NCBI GenBank assembly: GCA_902803345.1
Contig: CADCPV010000429.1
Span: 1-9,946, forward strand
DNA from: an uncultured Eubacteriales bacterium
GTDB taxonomy: Bacteria > Bacillota_A > Clostridia > Lachnospirales > Lachnospiraceae
DNA length: 9,946 bases
Direction of reading: 5' to 3'
Numbering within the stretch: the stretch's first letter is position 1; every line of letters begins with the position of its first letter. Shown here one piece after another: positions 1-6,568 of this stretch. Both the position numbers and the translations under genes were made by a program. Under the pieces are notes generated by a model. It made no database searches and had not been told where the DNA came from. It saw only the letters and a list, made by a program, of their open reading frames with translations.

Positions 1-243
1 CATGTGCAGGGCGTCGGTTTTCGCTGGCGCGCAAAATACGCGGCCGAAAGTCTTGGCGTGACCGGTTTTGTAAGAAACCGTTATGACGGATCGGTGGAAA
101 TGGAAGCGGAGGGGACGGAAGAACAGCTGGGCCAGTTGTTGGAATCAATCAGCCGGGCACGCTTCATCTGGATCGATCGCGTGGAAGAGGCACAAATCAA
201 GCCGGAAGGGGACCGGTTGTTCCGGTATCTGGATGACTTATGA
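1..243 (+). CDS. Acylphosphatase, 5'-truncated by window edge
   Basis: The product is the C-terminal ~80 residues of an acylphosphatase, a small cytosolic enzyme that hydrolyses acyl phosphates such as carbamoyl or 1,3-bisphosphoglyceroyl phosphate. The window opens inside the family signature: the first codons read HVQGVGFRWR, which contains the phosphate-binding loop and the catalytic Arg (residue 8 here). GFVRN follows about 14 residues later and carries the catalytic Asn. Family members are about 90 residues long, so roughly 10-15 N-terminal residues and the start codon lie outside the window. A GTG at position 4 is an internal Val of the signature, not a plausible start. The TGA stop (241-243) overlaps the ribosome binding site of the next gene, which suggests an operon with the metallopeptidase. 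The family call is secure; the physiological substrate is not known. Confidence 0.93.
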   Translation, partial: HVQGVGFRWRAKYAAESLGVTGFVRNRYDGSVEMEAEGTEEQLGQLLESISRARFIWIDRVEEAQIKPEGDRLFRYLDDL

Positions 244-252
244 GGAGCATAA

Positions 253-813
253 ATGAATCTGCAGTATAAGCTGATCCGTTCCGGGAGGAAGACAATTGCC
301 CTCGAAATCCGCGGTCAGGAAATCCTGGTGAGGGCCCCGTATTCGGTCCCAAAACGCGTCATAGAGACGTTTGTCCTTGAAAAGCGGGAATGGATCGAAA
401 AAAAGCTTCAAAGGCCGGAAAACCGCCAAAATCGCGCAGATTCGGCAGATCTTCTCACGGAAGCGGAGATCTCCCGGCTTTACGAAGAAGCATCGCAGGT
501 TTTGCCGGAAATGGTGCGGGCTTTTGCAGCGAAAATCGGTGTTTCGTACGGGCGGATAACCATACGGATGCAGAAAACACGCTGGGGCAGCTGTTCCACA
601 AAAGGCAATCTGAACTTCAACTGCCTTCTGATGCTTGCACCGGAGCGGGTGCAGCAGTACGTGGTCGTTCATGAACTGTGCCACCGAAAGGAGATGAACC
701 ATTCCCCGGCTTTCTGGGCAGCAGTTTCGGCTGTGTTCCCGGATTATAAGGAACAGGTCCGCTGGCTCAGGAAAAACGGTACGGCGCTCATGCAGCGGGC
801 AGGCTTAGAGTGA
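253..813 (+). CDS. YgjP-like (M48-related, DUF45) zinc metallopeptidase
   Basis: This 186-residue protein has the YgjP/DUF45 architecture: an N-terminal beta-rich segment (about 1-50), a charged linker (50-75) and a C-terminal catalytic part. The motif TRWGSCS is at 109-115. The zinc site HELCH is at 140-144 within VVHELCHRKEMNH, and His150 is the likely third ligand; the trailing HSPAFW is typical of the family. Most homologues are annotated as SprT/M48-type metallopeptidases, and YgjP itself has been described as a UTP pyrophosphatase, so the true reaction is uncertain. There is no signal peptide or membrane segment, so it should be cytosolic. GAGGAG at 242-247 lies 5 nt before the ATG and overlaps the acylphosphatase stop codon, which implies translational coupling. 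Confidence 0.9.
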   Translation: MNLQYKLIRSGRKTIALEIRGQEILVRAPYSVPKRVIETFVLEKREWIEKKLQRPENRQNRADSADLLTEAEISRLYEEASQVLPEMVRAFAAKIGVSYGRITIRMQKTRWGSCSTKGNLNFNCLLMLAPERVQQYVVVHELCHRKEMNHSPAFWAAVSAVFPDYKEQVRWLRKNGTALMQRAGLE

Positions 814-855
814 CGGCAGACAAATGTATTTTTTGTTACAGATATAGGAGTACCT

Positions 856-2949
856 ATGGAGACGATTCCGGAATATTTCGGCAGTATGGTCTTTGACGAC
901 CGCATCATGCGCGAAATGCTGAACCCCGAAGTGTATCATACCCTGCGGCGCACCATCGACGAAAACGCCAAGCTTGACGTTTCCTGTGCGAATGCGGTCG
1001 CAGAGGCCATGAAAAACTGGGCGATTCTGAAGGGCGCGACACATTTTACCCACTGGTTCCAGCCGCTTACGGGCATAACGGCGGAGAAGCACGAGAGCTT
1101 CATTTCGCCGGCGCATGACGGCGGCGTCCTGATGGAGTTTTCGGGGAAAGAGCTGATCAAGGGCGAGTCGGACGCGAGTTCCTTCCCGTCGGGCGGCCTC
1201 CGGGCAACTTTTGAAGCCCGCGGCTATACGACCTGGGACCCGACTTCCTATGCATTTATTAAAGGCACGACCCTGTATATCCCGACGGCGTTCAGCGCCT
1301 ATTCCGGCGAAGCGCTTGACATGAAGATGCCGCTTCTTCGTTCGATGGAAGCCCTGAACCGCCAGGCGCTCCGGATTCTCAGGCTGTTTGGCAATGAGGA
1401 TGTGAAGCTGGTCCGCTCGTATGCCGGGGCGGAGCAGGAGTATTTCCTCATTGACCGCAGCGTCTATGAGAAGCGGCGCGACCTGATTTATACGGGCCGG
1501 ACGCTTTTCGGCGCAGAACCGCCGAAGGGGCAGGAGCTTTCGAATCATTACGAAGGGTCGATCAAGCCCCGCGTCGAAGCTTTCATGCGGGAGCTTGACG
1601 AAGAACTCTGGAAGCTCGGCATCTTCGCAAAGACTGAGCACAATGAAGCTGCGCCGGCGCAGCACGAGCTCGCGCCGATCTATACGACGACGAATATTGC
1701 AACCGACCACAACCAGATCATGATGGAGCTTCTGAAGACGGTGGCACAGCGGCACGGCATGGTCTGCCTGCTGCACGAAAAGCCCTTCAAAGGTGTCAAC
1801 GGCTCCGGCAAGCACAACAACTGGTCGATCGCGACGGATGCAGGCGTGAACCTGCTCTCACCGGGCAGCACACCCCATGAAAACGTCCAGTTCCTGCTGT
1901 TCCTTTCGGCCGTGATCCAGGCAGTCGACGACTACCAGGATCTTCTCCGGATCTCTGTCGCAAAAGCCGGAAACGACCACCGGCTCGGACAGATGGAAGC
2001 GCCGCCGGCGATTATTTCGATCTTCCTCGGCGATGAGATGACGCATGTCATTGAGGCGATTGAAACGGATTCTCCCTACAGTGCGGAGATCCTGCATTCG
2101 ATGCGCCCGGGCGGCATTCGCGTGCTGCCGAAGTTCCGTCGGGATACGACGGACCGGAACCGTACCTCGCCGTTTGCTTTCACCGGGAACAAGTTTGAGT
2201 TCCGTTCGGTCGGGTCCTCCGATTCAGTCGCGAATCCGAACATTGTCCTGAACAGCGCTGTTGCGGATACGCTCCGGAAATTTGCAGACCGGCTGGAATG
2301 CGCAGAGGACTTCGAACACGAGCTGCACATCCTGCTCCGGGATACGATCCGGGCGCACAAACGGATTATCTTCAACGGAAACGGCTACGGGGAAGAATGG
2401 ATCCGGGAGGCGACAGAGGTCCGGGGCCTGTGCTGCTATAATACGACGCCGGACGCGCTTCCGCATGTGCTGGATGAGAAAAACATCCAGATGTTTGATC
2501 GGGTCGGTGTTTATACGGAAAATGAAGTGCGTTCGCGCTGCGAGATCCGTCTCGACAACTACTGCAAGACGATTGCGATTGAAGCGAATACGATGATTGA
2601 TATGGTGCGGCGGGAGATCCTTCCGGCTGTGGAGACCGCGTCGCTGGAGCTTGCACGCTCTACGCGTGAAAAGGAGATGGTCGGAATCCCGAATGATTAC
2701 GAAAAGAAGCTTTCTGCGAAGCTTTCCGGGCTTCTTCGGGAGATCAGCGACAAGACCGATCTTCTGGAAGAAGGGGTCCGCGCATCTTCCTGCGTTTCGG
2801 ATGTGATGGAAAAATCCATGCTCGTCCGGGACCGCGTCTTTTCCCAGATGCTTCGCCTTCGGGAGGACTGCGACGAAGCGGAACGCTATACGCCCAGAAA
2901 GTACTGGCCGTTCCCGACCTACGGCGACATTCTGTTCAGTGTACAGTAA
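856..2949 (+). CDS. glnN: Type III glutamine synthetase
   Basis: This protein is glutamine synthetase, which makes glutamine from glutamate, ammonia and ATP in the cytosol and is the main route of ammonia assimilation. At 697 residues it has the length of the GSIII class (~700), not GSI (~450). Visible signatures include [20 protein letters not shown] (84-103), [16 protein letters not shown] (109-124), the metal/substrate segments GAEQEYF (191-197) and [14 protein letters not shown] (261-274), and [12 protein letters not shown] (313-324). The C-terminus ends in the class-typical [17 protein letters not shown] at 846-850 sits 5 nt before the ATG. The 42-nt gap to the metallopeptidase shows no convincing promoter, so read-through from upstream is possible. 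A strong terminator follows at 2957-2990. The frame is intact and no key residue appears to be missing. Confidence 0.97.
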   Translation: METIPEYFGSMVFDDRIMREMLNPEVYHTLRRTIDENAKLDVSCANAVAEAMKNWAILKGATHFTHWFQPLTGITAEKHESFISPAHDGGVLMEFSGKELIKGESDASSFPSGGLRATFEARGYTTWDPTSYAFIKGTTLYIPTAFSAYSGEALDMKMPLLRSMEALNRQALRILRLFGNEDVKLVRSYAGAEQEYFLIDRSVYEKRRDLIYTGRTLFGAEPPKGQELSNHYEGSIKPRVEAFMRELDEELWKLGIFAKTEHNEAAPAQHELAPIYTTTNIATDHNQIMMELLKTVAQRHGMVCLLHEKPFKGVNGSGKHNNWSIATDAGVNLLSPGSTPHENVQFLLFLSAVIQAVDDYQDLLRISVAKAGNDHRLGQMEAPPAIISIFLGDEMTHVIEAIETDSPYSAEILHSMRPGGIRVLPKFRRDTTDRNRTSPFAFTGNKFEFRSVGSSDSVANPNIVLNSAVADTLRKFADRLECAEDFEHELHILLRDTIRAHKRIIFNGNGYGEEWIREATEVRGLCCYNTTPDALPHVLDEKNIQMFDRVGVYTENEVRSRCEIRLDNYCKTIAIEANTMIDMVRREILPAVETASLELARSTREKEMVGIPNDYEKKLSAKLSGLLREISDKTDLLEEGVRASSCVSDVMEKSMLVRDRVFSQMLRLREDCDEAERYTPRKYWPFPTYGDILFSVQ

Positions 2950-2956
2950 TTAAACA

Positions 2957-2990
2957 GAGGCAGGTACCCGGTACCTGCCTCCGTTTTTTT
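2957..2990 (+). terminator. Intrinsic terminator of glnN
   Basis: An 11-bp perfect GC-rich stem (2957-2967 with 2971-2981, arms GAGGCAGGTAC/GTACCTGCCTC) with a 3-nt loop is followed one step later by seven T (2984-2990). It begins 8 nt after the glnN stop. The convergent minus-strand gene ends at 3006. Read from that side the hairpin is followed only by a weak T-rich stretch (TCTGTTTAATTA), so it may also work, less well, in the other direction. Confidence 0.93.
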
Positions 2991-3005
2991 CCATAAAGAA
3001 AACGC

Positions 3006-3515
3006 TTATGACTTCAGGTCTTCGATTTTCTCTTCAACAGCCTCTTTGACATCCTCGACTTTGTCTTCAACGGCTTCCTTCACGTCTTCGACCTTGTCTT
3101 TTACGTCGTCTACTTTGTCCTCAACAGCCTCTTTGACGTCCTCAACCTTGTCTTCGACAGCTTCCTTGACGTCTTCCGCCTTGTCCTCGCGCGCTTCCTT
3201 CTTCGCCTCGCGGGCTTCCTTGCGGTCCTCCGCCCAGTCTTCGGCCTTGTCCTTGCCGGCTTTCGCGGAATTCACAAGCGATTTGCCGAGGCCGGAGAAA
3301 GCTTCGCCGAAATCCTTGCCGGTTTCACGCCACGATCCGTCGTTGAAAACGGTGCTTTCCTTTTCGCCTTCGGGGAGCTTTTCTTCATCCTTGTCGGCCC
3401 AGTCGGTCGCCTTGTCTACGCCGTCACGGACGACGCGGACGATGTTCTTGCCGAGACCCGAGAAAGCTTCGCCCATGTTTTTGCCGGTTTCTTTCCATTG
3501 ATCCTTTAAAGCCAT
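3006..3515 (-). CDS. Acidic hendecad-repeat protein with duplicated N-terminal domain
   Basis: The 169-residue product is highly charged, with no signal peptide and no membrane segment. Residues 7-42 and 62-97 are two copies of one unit, consensus W(K/R)ETGKxxGEAFSGLGK followed by a G-DKA-DWA segment. The C-terminal part (about 111-169) is an array of 11-residue units, consensus DKVEDVKEAVE, at 111, 122, 140 and 151, with a 7-residue unit at 133 and a partial one at 162. Hydrophobic residues fall at 3-4-4 spacing, as expected for a long amphipathic helix or hendecad coiled coil, resembling group 3 LEA or apolipoprotein-like repeats. The function is unknown; membrane or protein binding, or stress protection, are guesses from the repeat type. 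The start is supported by AAAGAAGG (3523-3530 on the complement) 7 nt before the ATG. A sigma-A promoter is present at 3600-3628. Confidence 0.85.
   Translation of the reverse strand: MALKDQWKETGKNMGEAFSGLGKNIVRVVRDGVDKATDWADKDEEKLPEGEKESTVFNDGSWRETGKDFGEAFSGLGKSLVNSAKAGKDKAEDWAEDRKEAREAKKEAREDKAEDVKEAVEDKVEDVKEAVEDKVDDVKDKVEDVKEAVEDKVEDVKEAVEEKIEDLKS
3009..3185 (-). repeat. 33-nt coding tandem repeats (11-residue units)
   Basis: This is the 3' third of the acidic repeat protein gene. On the minus strand, four full 33-nt units, one 21-nt unit (3099-3119 region) and one partial unit encode DKVEDVKEAVE-type segments. Three full units encode identical peptides, yet pairs of them differ at 4 to 7 of 33 nucleotides, all at synonymous positions. 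Confidence 0.85.
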
Positions 3516-3599
3516 TTTCGTACCTTCTTTCCTGAATGTATTTTTTTGAATGATCCGTTGTTTTTCGGGCGTATTCAGCGCCCTTTCCTGTGTGTTTTC

Positions 3600-3628
3600 A
3601 TTGTAGCCGTTTCCGCGGCGTTTGTCAA
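3600..3628 (-). promoter_or_regulatory. Sigma-A promoter for the hendecad-repeat protein gene
   Basis: On the complement, TTGACA (3623-3628) and TACAAT (3600-3605) are separated by 17 nt, a perfect -35 and a 5/6 -10. This predicts a transcript start near 3593 and a leader of about 78 nt, which contains a small stem-loop (GGGCG/CGCCC, 3567-3583). A palindrome CAAATA-TG-TATTTG (3626-3639) overlaps the -35 edge and may be an operator. Confidence 0.75.
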
Positions 3629-3666
3629 ATATGTATTTGCATTTCGAATGAGGGGTGAACAGATAC

Positions 3667-3694
3667 TTGCATTTTCAGATAAATGGTGTATAGT
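3667..3694 (+). promoter_or_regulatory. Probable sigma-A promoter for the threonine aldolase-like gene
   Basis: TTGCAT (3667-3672) and TATAGT (3689-3694) are separated by 16 nt, upstream of a strong ribosome binding site. The -35 lies inside the second copy of an 11-nt direct repeat, TA(T/C)TTGCATTT, at 3634-3644 and 3664-3674. The copies are exactly 30 nt apart, which is consistent with same-face protein binding. The promoter is divergent from the one at 3600-3628. Confidence 0.6.
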
Positions 3695-3732
3695 AGACAA
3701 AAGAGAAACATATTATTTGGAGGGAAATGAGA

Positions 3733-4755
3733 ATGCTGTCCTTTCTGAATGACTATTCCGAGACGGCCTGCAGTGAGATCATAAGGCGGCTTCAGACATT
3801 CGGTACAGAGAAAAATCCGGGCTACGGTTCGGATACATATACAGAGACTGCAAAACAGAAAATCCGGGACGCCTGTGCATGTCCCGGCGCTTCCGTATAT
3901 TTTCTTGTAGGCGGCACACAGACGAATGCGGCGGTGCTGGATACGATTCTTCGCCTTTACGAGGGCGTGATCGCGGCAGAAACCGGGCATATCAATGTAC
4001 ATGAGAGCGGTGCGGTGGAGTTCACCGGACATAAAGTTCTTTCACTTCCGAACCATGCCGGGAAAATCGATCCTTCGGAGCTTTCACAGTATCTTCAGAG
4101 CTTTTTCGCGGAACCGACCTATGAGCATATGGTGATTCCGGGCGCGGTGTACCTGTCGCAGCCGACGGAGTACGGGACATTGTATTCGAAGGCTGAACTT
4201 ACGGAAATCCGGCGCATTACCGAAGAATACGGCATCAGGCTGTATCTGGACGGCGCACGGCTTGGCTATGCGCTTGCGGCGCCAGGAAACGACCTGTTCC
4301 TGCCGGATCTTTCGAAACTCTGTGATGCTTTCTATATCGGCGGGACCAAGCAGGGGGCGCTCTTCGGGGAGGCAGTGGTATTCCCGAAGGAAGCGCCGAA
4401 GCATTTCCTTTCGATCATGAAGCAGCACGGGGCGCTTCTTGCCAAGGGCTTTCTTTTAGGGCTGCAGTTTGACACGCTTTTTACCGACGGGCTGTATGTG
4501 AGGCTCGCGAAACGGGCAGTGGATCTCTCGGTGCGGCTTCGGGAGATTTTCCGTGAGAAAGGATACCGCATCGAGCCGGAAACCGTGACAAACCAGAGTT
4601 TTGTCGTGATCGATAAAACACGCGCGGAGGAGCTTTCGCGCGAGGTGCTTTTTGAGTACTGGTGCCCGTACAGCGAGACGGAAAATGTGTACCGTTTTGT
4701 GTGCGGCGTGACGACTGCCGCAGAGGATATCGAAAAACTTGCGGAATATCTGTAA
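3733..4755 (+). CDS. Low-specificity L-threonine aldolase / beta-eliminating lyase family protein
   Basis: This is a fold-type I PLP enzyme of 340 residues, the usual family size (~340-350), expected to be cytosolic and to cleave L-threonine or L-allo-threonine to glycine and acetaldehyde. Visible features are the N-terminal NPGYGSD segment (28-34), the phosphate-binding GGTQTN (60-65), the ring-stacking His86 in ETGHINVHESGA, the cofactor-binding D173 and R176 in YLDGARLG, and the Schiff-base Lys206 in GGTKQG. I chose the ATG at 3733 because GGAGGG (3719-3724) lies 8 nt before it. The in-frame ATG at 3727 is only 2 nt from that site and would add two residues. The next gene starts 13 nt after the stop and so is probably cotranscribed. 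The exact amino-acid substrate is not proven by sequence. Confidence 0.9.
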   Translation: MLSFLNDYSETACSEIIRRLQTFGTEKNPGYGSDTYTETAKQKIRDACACPGASVYFLVGGTQTNAAVLDTILRLYEGVIAAETGHINVHESGAVEFTGHKVLSLPNHAGKIDPSELSQYLQSFFAEPTYEHMVIPGAVYLSQPTEYGTLYSKAELTEIRRITEEYGIRLYLDGARLGYALAAPGNDLFLPDLSKLCDAFYIGGTKQGALFGEAVVFPKEAPKHFLSIMKQHGALLAKGFLLGLQFDTLFTDGLYVRLAKRAVDLSVRLREIFREKGYRIEPETVTNQSFVVIDKTRAEELSREVLFEYWCPYSETENVYRFVCGVTTAAEDIEKLAEYL

Positions 4756-4768
4756 AAAGGAGTGCACG

Positions 4769-4945
4769 ATGTCGGTAAGCTGCGATACCTGCGCGTATCT
4801 TGAGTATGACGAAGAAGACGAGGCTTATTACTGCTCCGTTGATATGGATGAGGACGACTTCGGGCGTCTTCAGCAGTCCGGTTATAAGGGCTGTCCCTAC
4901 TATACGGACGGCGACGAGTATAAGGTGGTCCGGCATCAGATATGA
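4769..4945 (+). CDS. Small four-cysteine acidic protein, DUF6472-like
   Basis: The 58-residue protein has cysteines at 5, 8, 22 and 42 (C-x2-C-x13-C-x19-C), many Asp/Glu, and the motif GCPYY near the middle-to-end followed by DEYKVVRHQ. It resembles the DUF6472 family of small Clostridia proteins; I recognise the pattern from memory and cannot search. The Cys arrangement suggests a metal site or disulfides, but the function is unknown. The start at 4769 is supported by AAAAGGAG (4756-4762) about 6 nt upstream. An in-frame ATG at 4739 overlaps the end of the aldolase gene and has no good binding site. The gene lies 13 nt after the aldolase and is likely in the same operon. Confidence 0.8.
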   Translation: MSVSCDTCAYLEYDEEDEAYYCSVDMDEDDFGRLQQSGYKGCPYYTDGDEYKVVRHQI

Positions 4946-4977
4946 AAGGACTGCGCTAAAACCTGAACATGTACGTC

Positions 4978-5013
4978 ACAGCGCCGGAGAAACGTGAATG
5001 ATACAGGCGCTGT
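4978..5013 (+). promoter_or_regulatory. Stem-loop in the leader before the oxidoreductase gene
   Basis: ACAGCGCC (4978-4985) and GGCGCTGT (5006-5013) form an 8-bp perfect stem with a 20-nt loop. No T run follows, so it is not a standard terminator. It lies in the 100-nt gap between the small Cys protein and the oxidoreductase, about 18 nt before the ribosome binding site. It does not match any riboswitch I recognise. It could be a processing or mRNA-stability element within a longer operon transcript. Confidence 0.4.
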
Positions 5014-5045
5014 ACCAATAAAAACTTCACTGAGGAGGACTGAAA

Positions 5046-6221
5046 ATGGCAGAAAAAGGCGATCTGGATGCTTTCAAGGGAAATGCGTCCACAGAAGAAG
5101 AAATTGACGTGACGAAAAAGATCCGTGTCGGCATTATCGGAACCGGCTGGATCGCAGAAGCGCATGTCCTGGAGTACAAGAAGATGCCTGACGTCGAAAT
5201 CGTCGCGGCAGCGGACCTGATTCCCGGAAAGGCAGAGGCTTTCATGGAGAAGATGGGCGTTTCGGGCGTCCGTTTCTATCCGAATGACCAGGCTCTGATT
5301 GACGCGGAGAAGGATACGATTGATGCAGTCAGCATCTGTACCTACAACCGCCAGCACGCGCCCTGTGCAGTCTACGCGCTGAAGAACGGCGTGAATGTCA
5401 TGCTTGAGAAGCCGATGTGCGTTACGCTCGAAGAGGCGATCGAGATCTGCAGGGCAGAGAAGGAGAGCGGAAAGCTTCTTTCGATCGGTTTCCAGCCGCG
5501 TCTTGACCCGAACATGCAGATGATCAAAAAGATCATCGAGTCCGGCGAGCTCGGCCAGATTTACTACATCCAGACCGGCGGCGGCAGAAGAAAAGGCATT
5601 CCGACCCCCTTCGGAACCACTTTCATCGAGGATAAGACCGCAGGACTCGGTGCTCTCGGTGACATCGGCTGCTATTCGCTCGACATGGTCTTAAACGGCA
5701 TCGGTTATCCGAAGCCTCTGACGGTTACCGGTTACCGTTCCGATTTCTTCGGCAAGAACCCCAAAACATTCACTTCGAAAGGGTATCCCGCGGAGTACGC
5801 GGATCTGTTCAGCGTGGATGATTTCGCAGCGGCCTTCGTACGGCTTGAGGGCGGCATCATTCTGGACTTCCGTATTGCCTGGGATATGCACCTTGACACC
5901 CCCGGCGACACGATTTTCATGGGCACGAAGGGCTCTCTTCGCGTTCCTTCGACGGAATGCTGGAACGGCTCGATCGGCGGTCCGATGAAGATCTACCACG
6001 ATGTGGCGGGAGAGGGCGTATATACCGAGATTCCGATGCTGAAGGCGCCGAAGGAAGGCCTGTTCTACCTGAAGCTGAGAAGCTTTGTGAATGCGGTCAA
6101 GAACGGCGGGAAGCCGCCCGTACCTTCGTCCGAGATCATTTACAACCAGGCGATTTTAGACGGCATCCTGAAATCGAATGCGCTCGGGCACGAAATCGAG
6201 ATCGACATTCCCGAGATCTGA
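5046..6221 (+). CDS. Gfo/Idh/MocA family NAD(P)-dependent oxidoreductase
   Basis: This 391-residue cytosolic dehydrogenase belongs to the family that oxidises or reduces sugars, inositols and related polyols. The Rossmann fold starts at about 26 with VGIIGTGWIAEAH (28-40), and the family motif EKP is at 121-123 within MLEKPMCVTLEEA. The C-terminal domain carries GALGDIGCYSLD (202-213), where Asp206 and Tyr210 occupy the usual active-site positions; many relatives have His at the second. The substrate cannot be told from sequence. About 25 residues precede the Rossmann fold, more than usual, but the start is well supported by GAGGAGGA (5032-5039) 6 nt before the ATG. The gene lies 100 nt after the small Cys protein with no clear promoter. 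The terminator hairpin at 6334-6382 is the first one downstream. Confidence 0.92.
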   Translation: MAEKGDLDAFKGNASTEEEIDVTKKIRVGIIGTGWIAEAHVLEYKKMPDVEIVAAADLIPGKAEAFMEKMGVSGVRFYPNDQALIDAEKDTIDAVSICTYNRQHAPCAVYALKNGVNVMLEKPMCVTLEEAIEICRAEKESGKLLSIGFQPRLDPNMQMIKKIIESGELGQIYYIQTGGGRRKGIPTPFGTTFIEDKTAGLGALGDIGCYSLDMVLNGIGYPKPLTVTGYRSDFFGKNPKTFTSKGYPAEYADLFSVDDFAAAFVRLEGGIILDFRIAWDMHLDTPGDTIFMGTKGSLRVPSTECWNGSIGGPMKIYHDVAGEGVYTEIPMLKAPKEGLFYLKLRSFVNAVKNGGKPPVPSSEIIYNQAILDGILKSNALGHEIEIDIPEI

Positions 6222-6256
6222 CCCTGACAGATATGTTTCAGTATCTATTCAGCGCA

Positions 6257-6382
6257 CCATTCGAAATGCTTCGCATTTCTCATGCAGGTGGCCAGAAAGG
6301 CTTCGCCTCCTGACCACCATTGCCCAAAACGGCCTGAATCAGTCCGAAACACCAGTGTTTCGTCCGTGATTCAGTCGTTTTT
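6257..6382. repeat. Three-hairpin palindromic element, copy 1
   Basis: This ~126-nt non-coding element is built from three palindromes. Block 1 (6257-6284) contains GAAATGC-TTC-GCATTTC and matches, as an exact 28-nt reverse complement, 7248-7275. Block 2 (6287-6318) is a GGTGG/CCACC stem (one C-A mismatch further in) around an inner AGGC-TTC-GCCT hairpin. Block 3 (6334-6374) has CTGAATCA/TGATTCAG arms, an internal loop, and the core GAAACAC-CA-GTGTTTC, followed by TTTTT. Copy 2 (7152-7275) has the same blocks in the same relative order but inverted. No protein-coding signal is seen. The element resembles REP or MITE-like intergenic repeats in kind, but I cannot assign it to a named family. 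Confidence 0.8.
6334..6382 (+). terminator. Probable terminator of the oxidoreductase operon (block 3 of copy 1)
   Basis: An 8-bp outer stem (6334-6341 with 6367-6374) and a 7-bp inner stem (6346-6352 with 6355-6361), separated by a 4x5 internal loop, are followed after 3 nt by TTTTT (6378-6382). It lies about 110 nt after the oxidoreductase stop and is the only terminator-like structure before the next gene. Confidence 0.65.
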
Positions 6383-6416
6383 GAGCAGGGTGCTGAACAA
6401 ATACAAATATAAATAT

Positions 6417-6436
6417 TTTGTGAACACGTGTACAAA
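6417..6436. promoter_or_regulatory. Imperfect palindrome, candidate operator
   Basis: TTTGT (6417-6421) and ACAAA (6432-6436) flank a core with the perfect 8-bp palindrome ACACGTGT (6424-6431). The site lies just upstream of a candidate -35 (6441-6446) and next to an AT-rich tract (6396-6419) unlike the surrounding GC-rich DNA. ACAAAT/ACAAA words recur at 6397, 6403, 6432 and 6444. This is consistent with a regulator-binding region, but the regulator is unknown. Confidence 0.35.
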
Positions 6437-6440
6437 CACC

Positions 6441-6468
6441 TTTACAAATGCGGAGGATGTGGTAAAAT
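6441..6468 (+). promoter_or_regulatory. Candidate sigma-A promoter for the zinc-ribbon gene
   Basis: TTTACA (6441-6446) and TAAAAT (6463-6468) are each 5/6 matches and are separated by 16 nt. The transcript would start near 6475 and leave a leader of about 95 nt. In that leader, two overlapping pairings are possible: CAGAAA (6476-6481) with TTTCTG (6492-6497), or AGCCG (6481-6485) with CGGCT (6500-6504). Confidence 0.55.
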
Positions 6469-6568
6469 GTTGTTTCAGAAAGCCGGATCCGTTTCTGTTC
6501 GGCTGTGTATGGGGAGAGGGCAGAACGCTGTTTGATTCCCGGAACTTTATCAGAAGAGAGGTATGCAA

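Noticed and set aside
805..1815. Long minus-strand open frame (336 codons) opposite glnN
   Set aside because: It is a shadow of a strongly conserved GSIII gene in GC-rich sequence, and its composition (Arg/His/Leu-rich) is that of an antisense frame.
3046..3501. Plus-strand Ser/Thr-rich open frame opposite the hendecad-repeat gene
   Set aside because: It is the antisense reading of the repetitive GAC/GTC/TTC codons. It has no ribosome binding site, and the minus-strand frame has a promoter, a binding site and a coherent domain structure.
4978..5013. Stem-loop considered as a terminator or known riboswitch
   Set aside because: No T run follows the stem, and the loop and flanks do not match any riboswitch consensus I know. 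It is kept only as a low-confidence leader structure.
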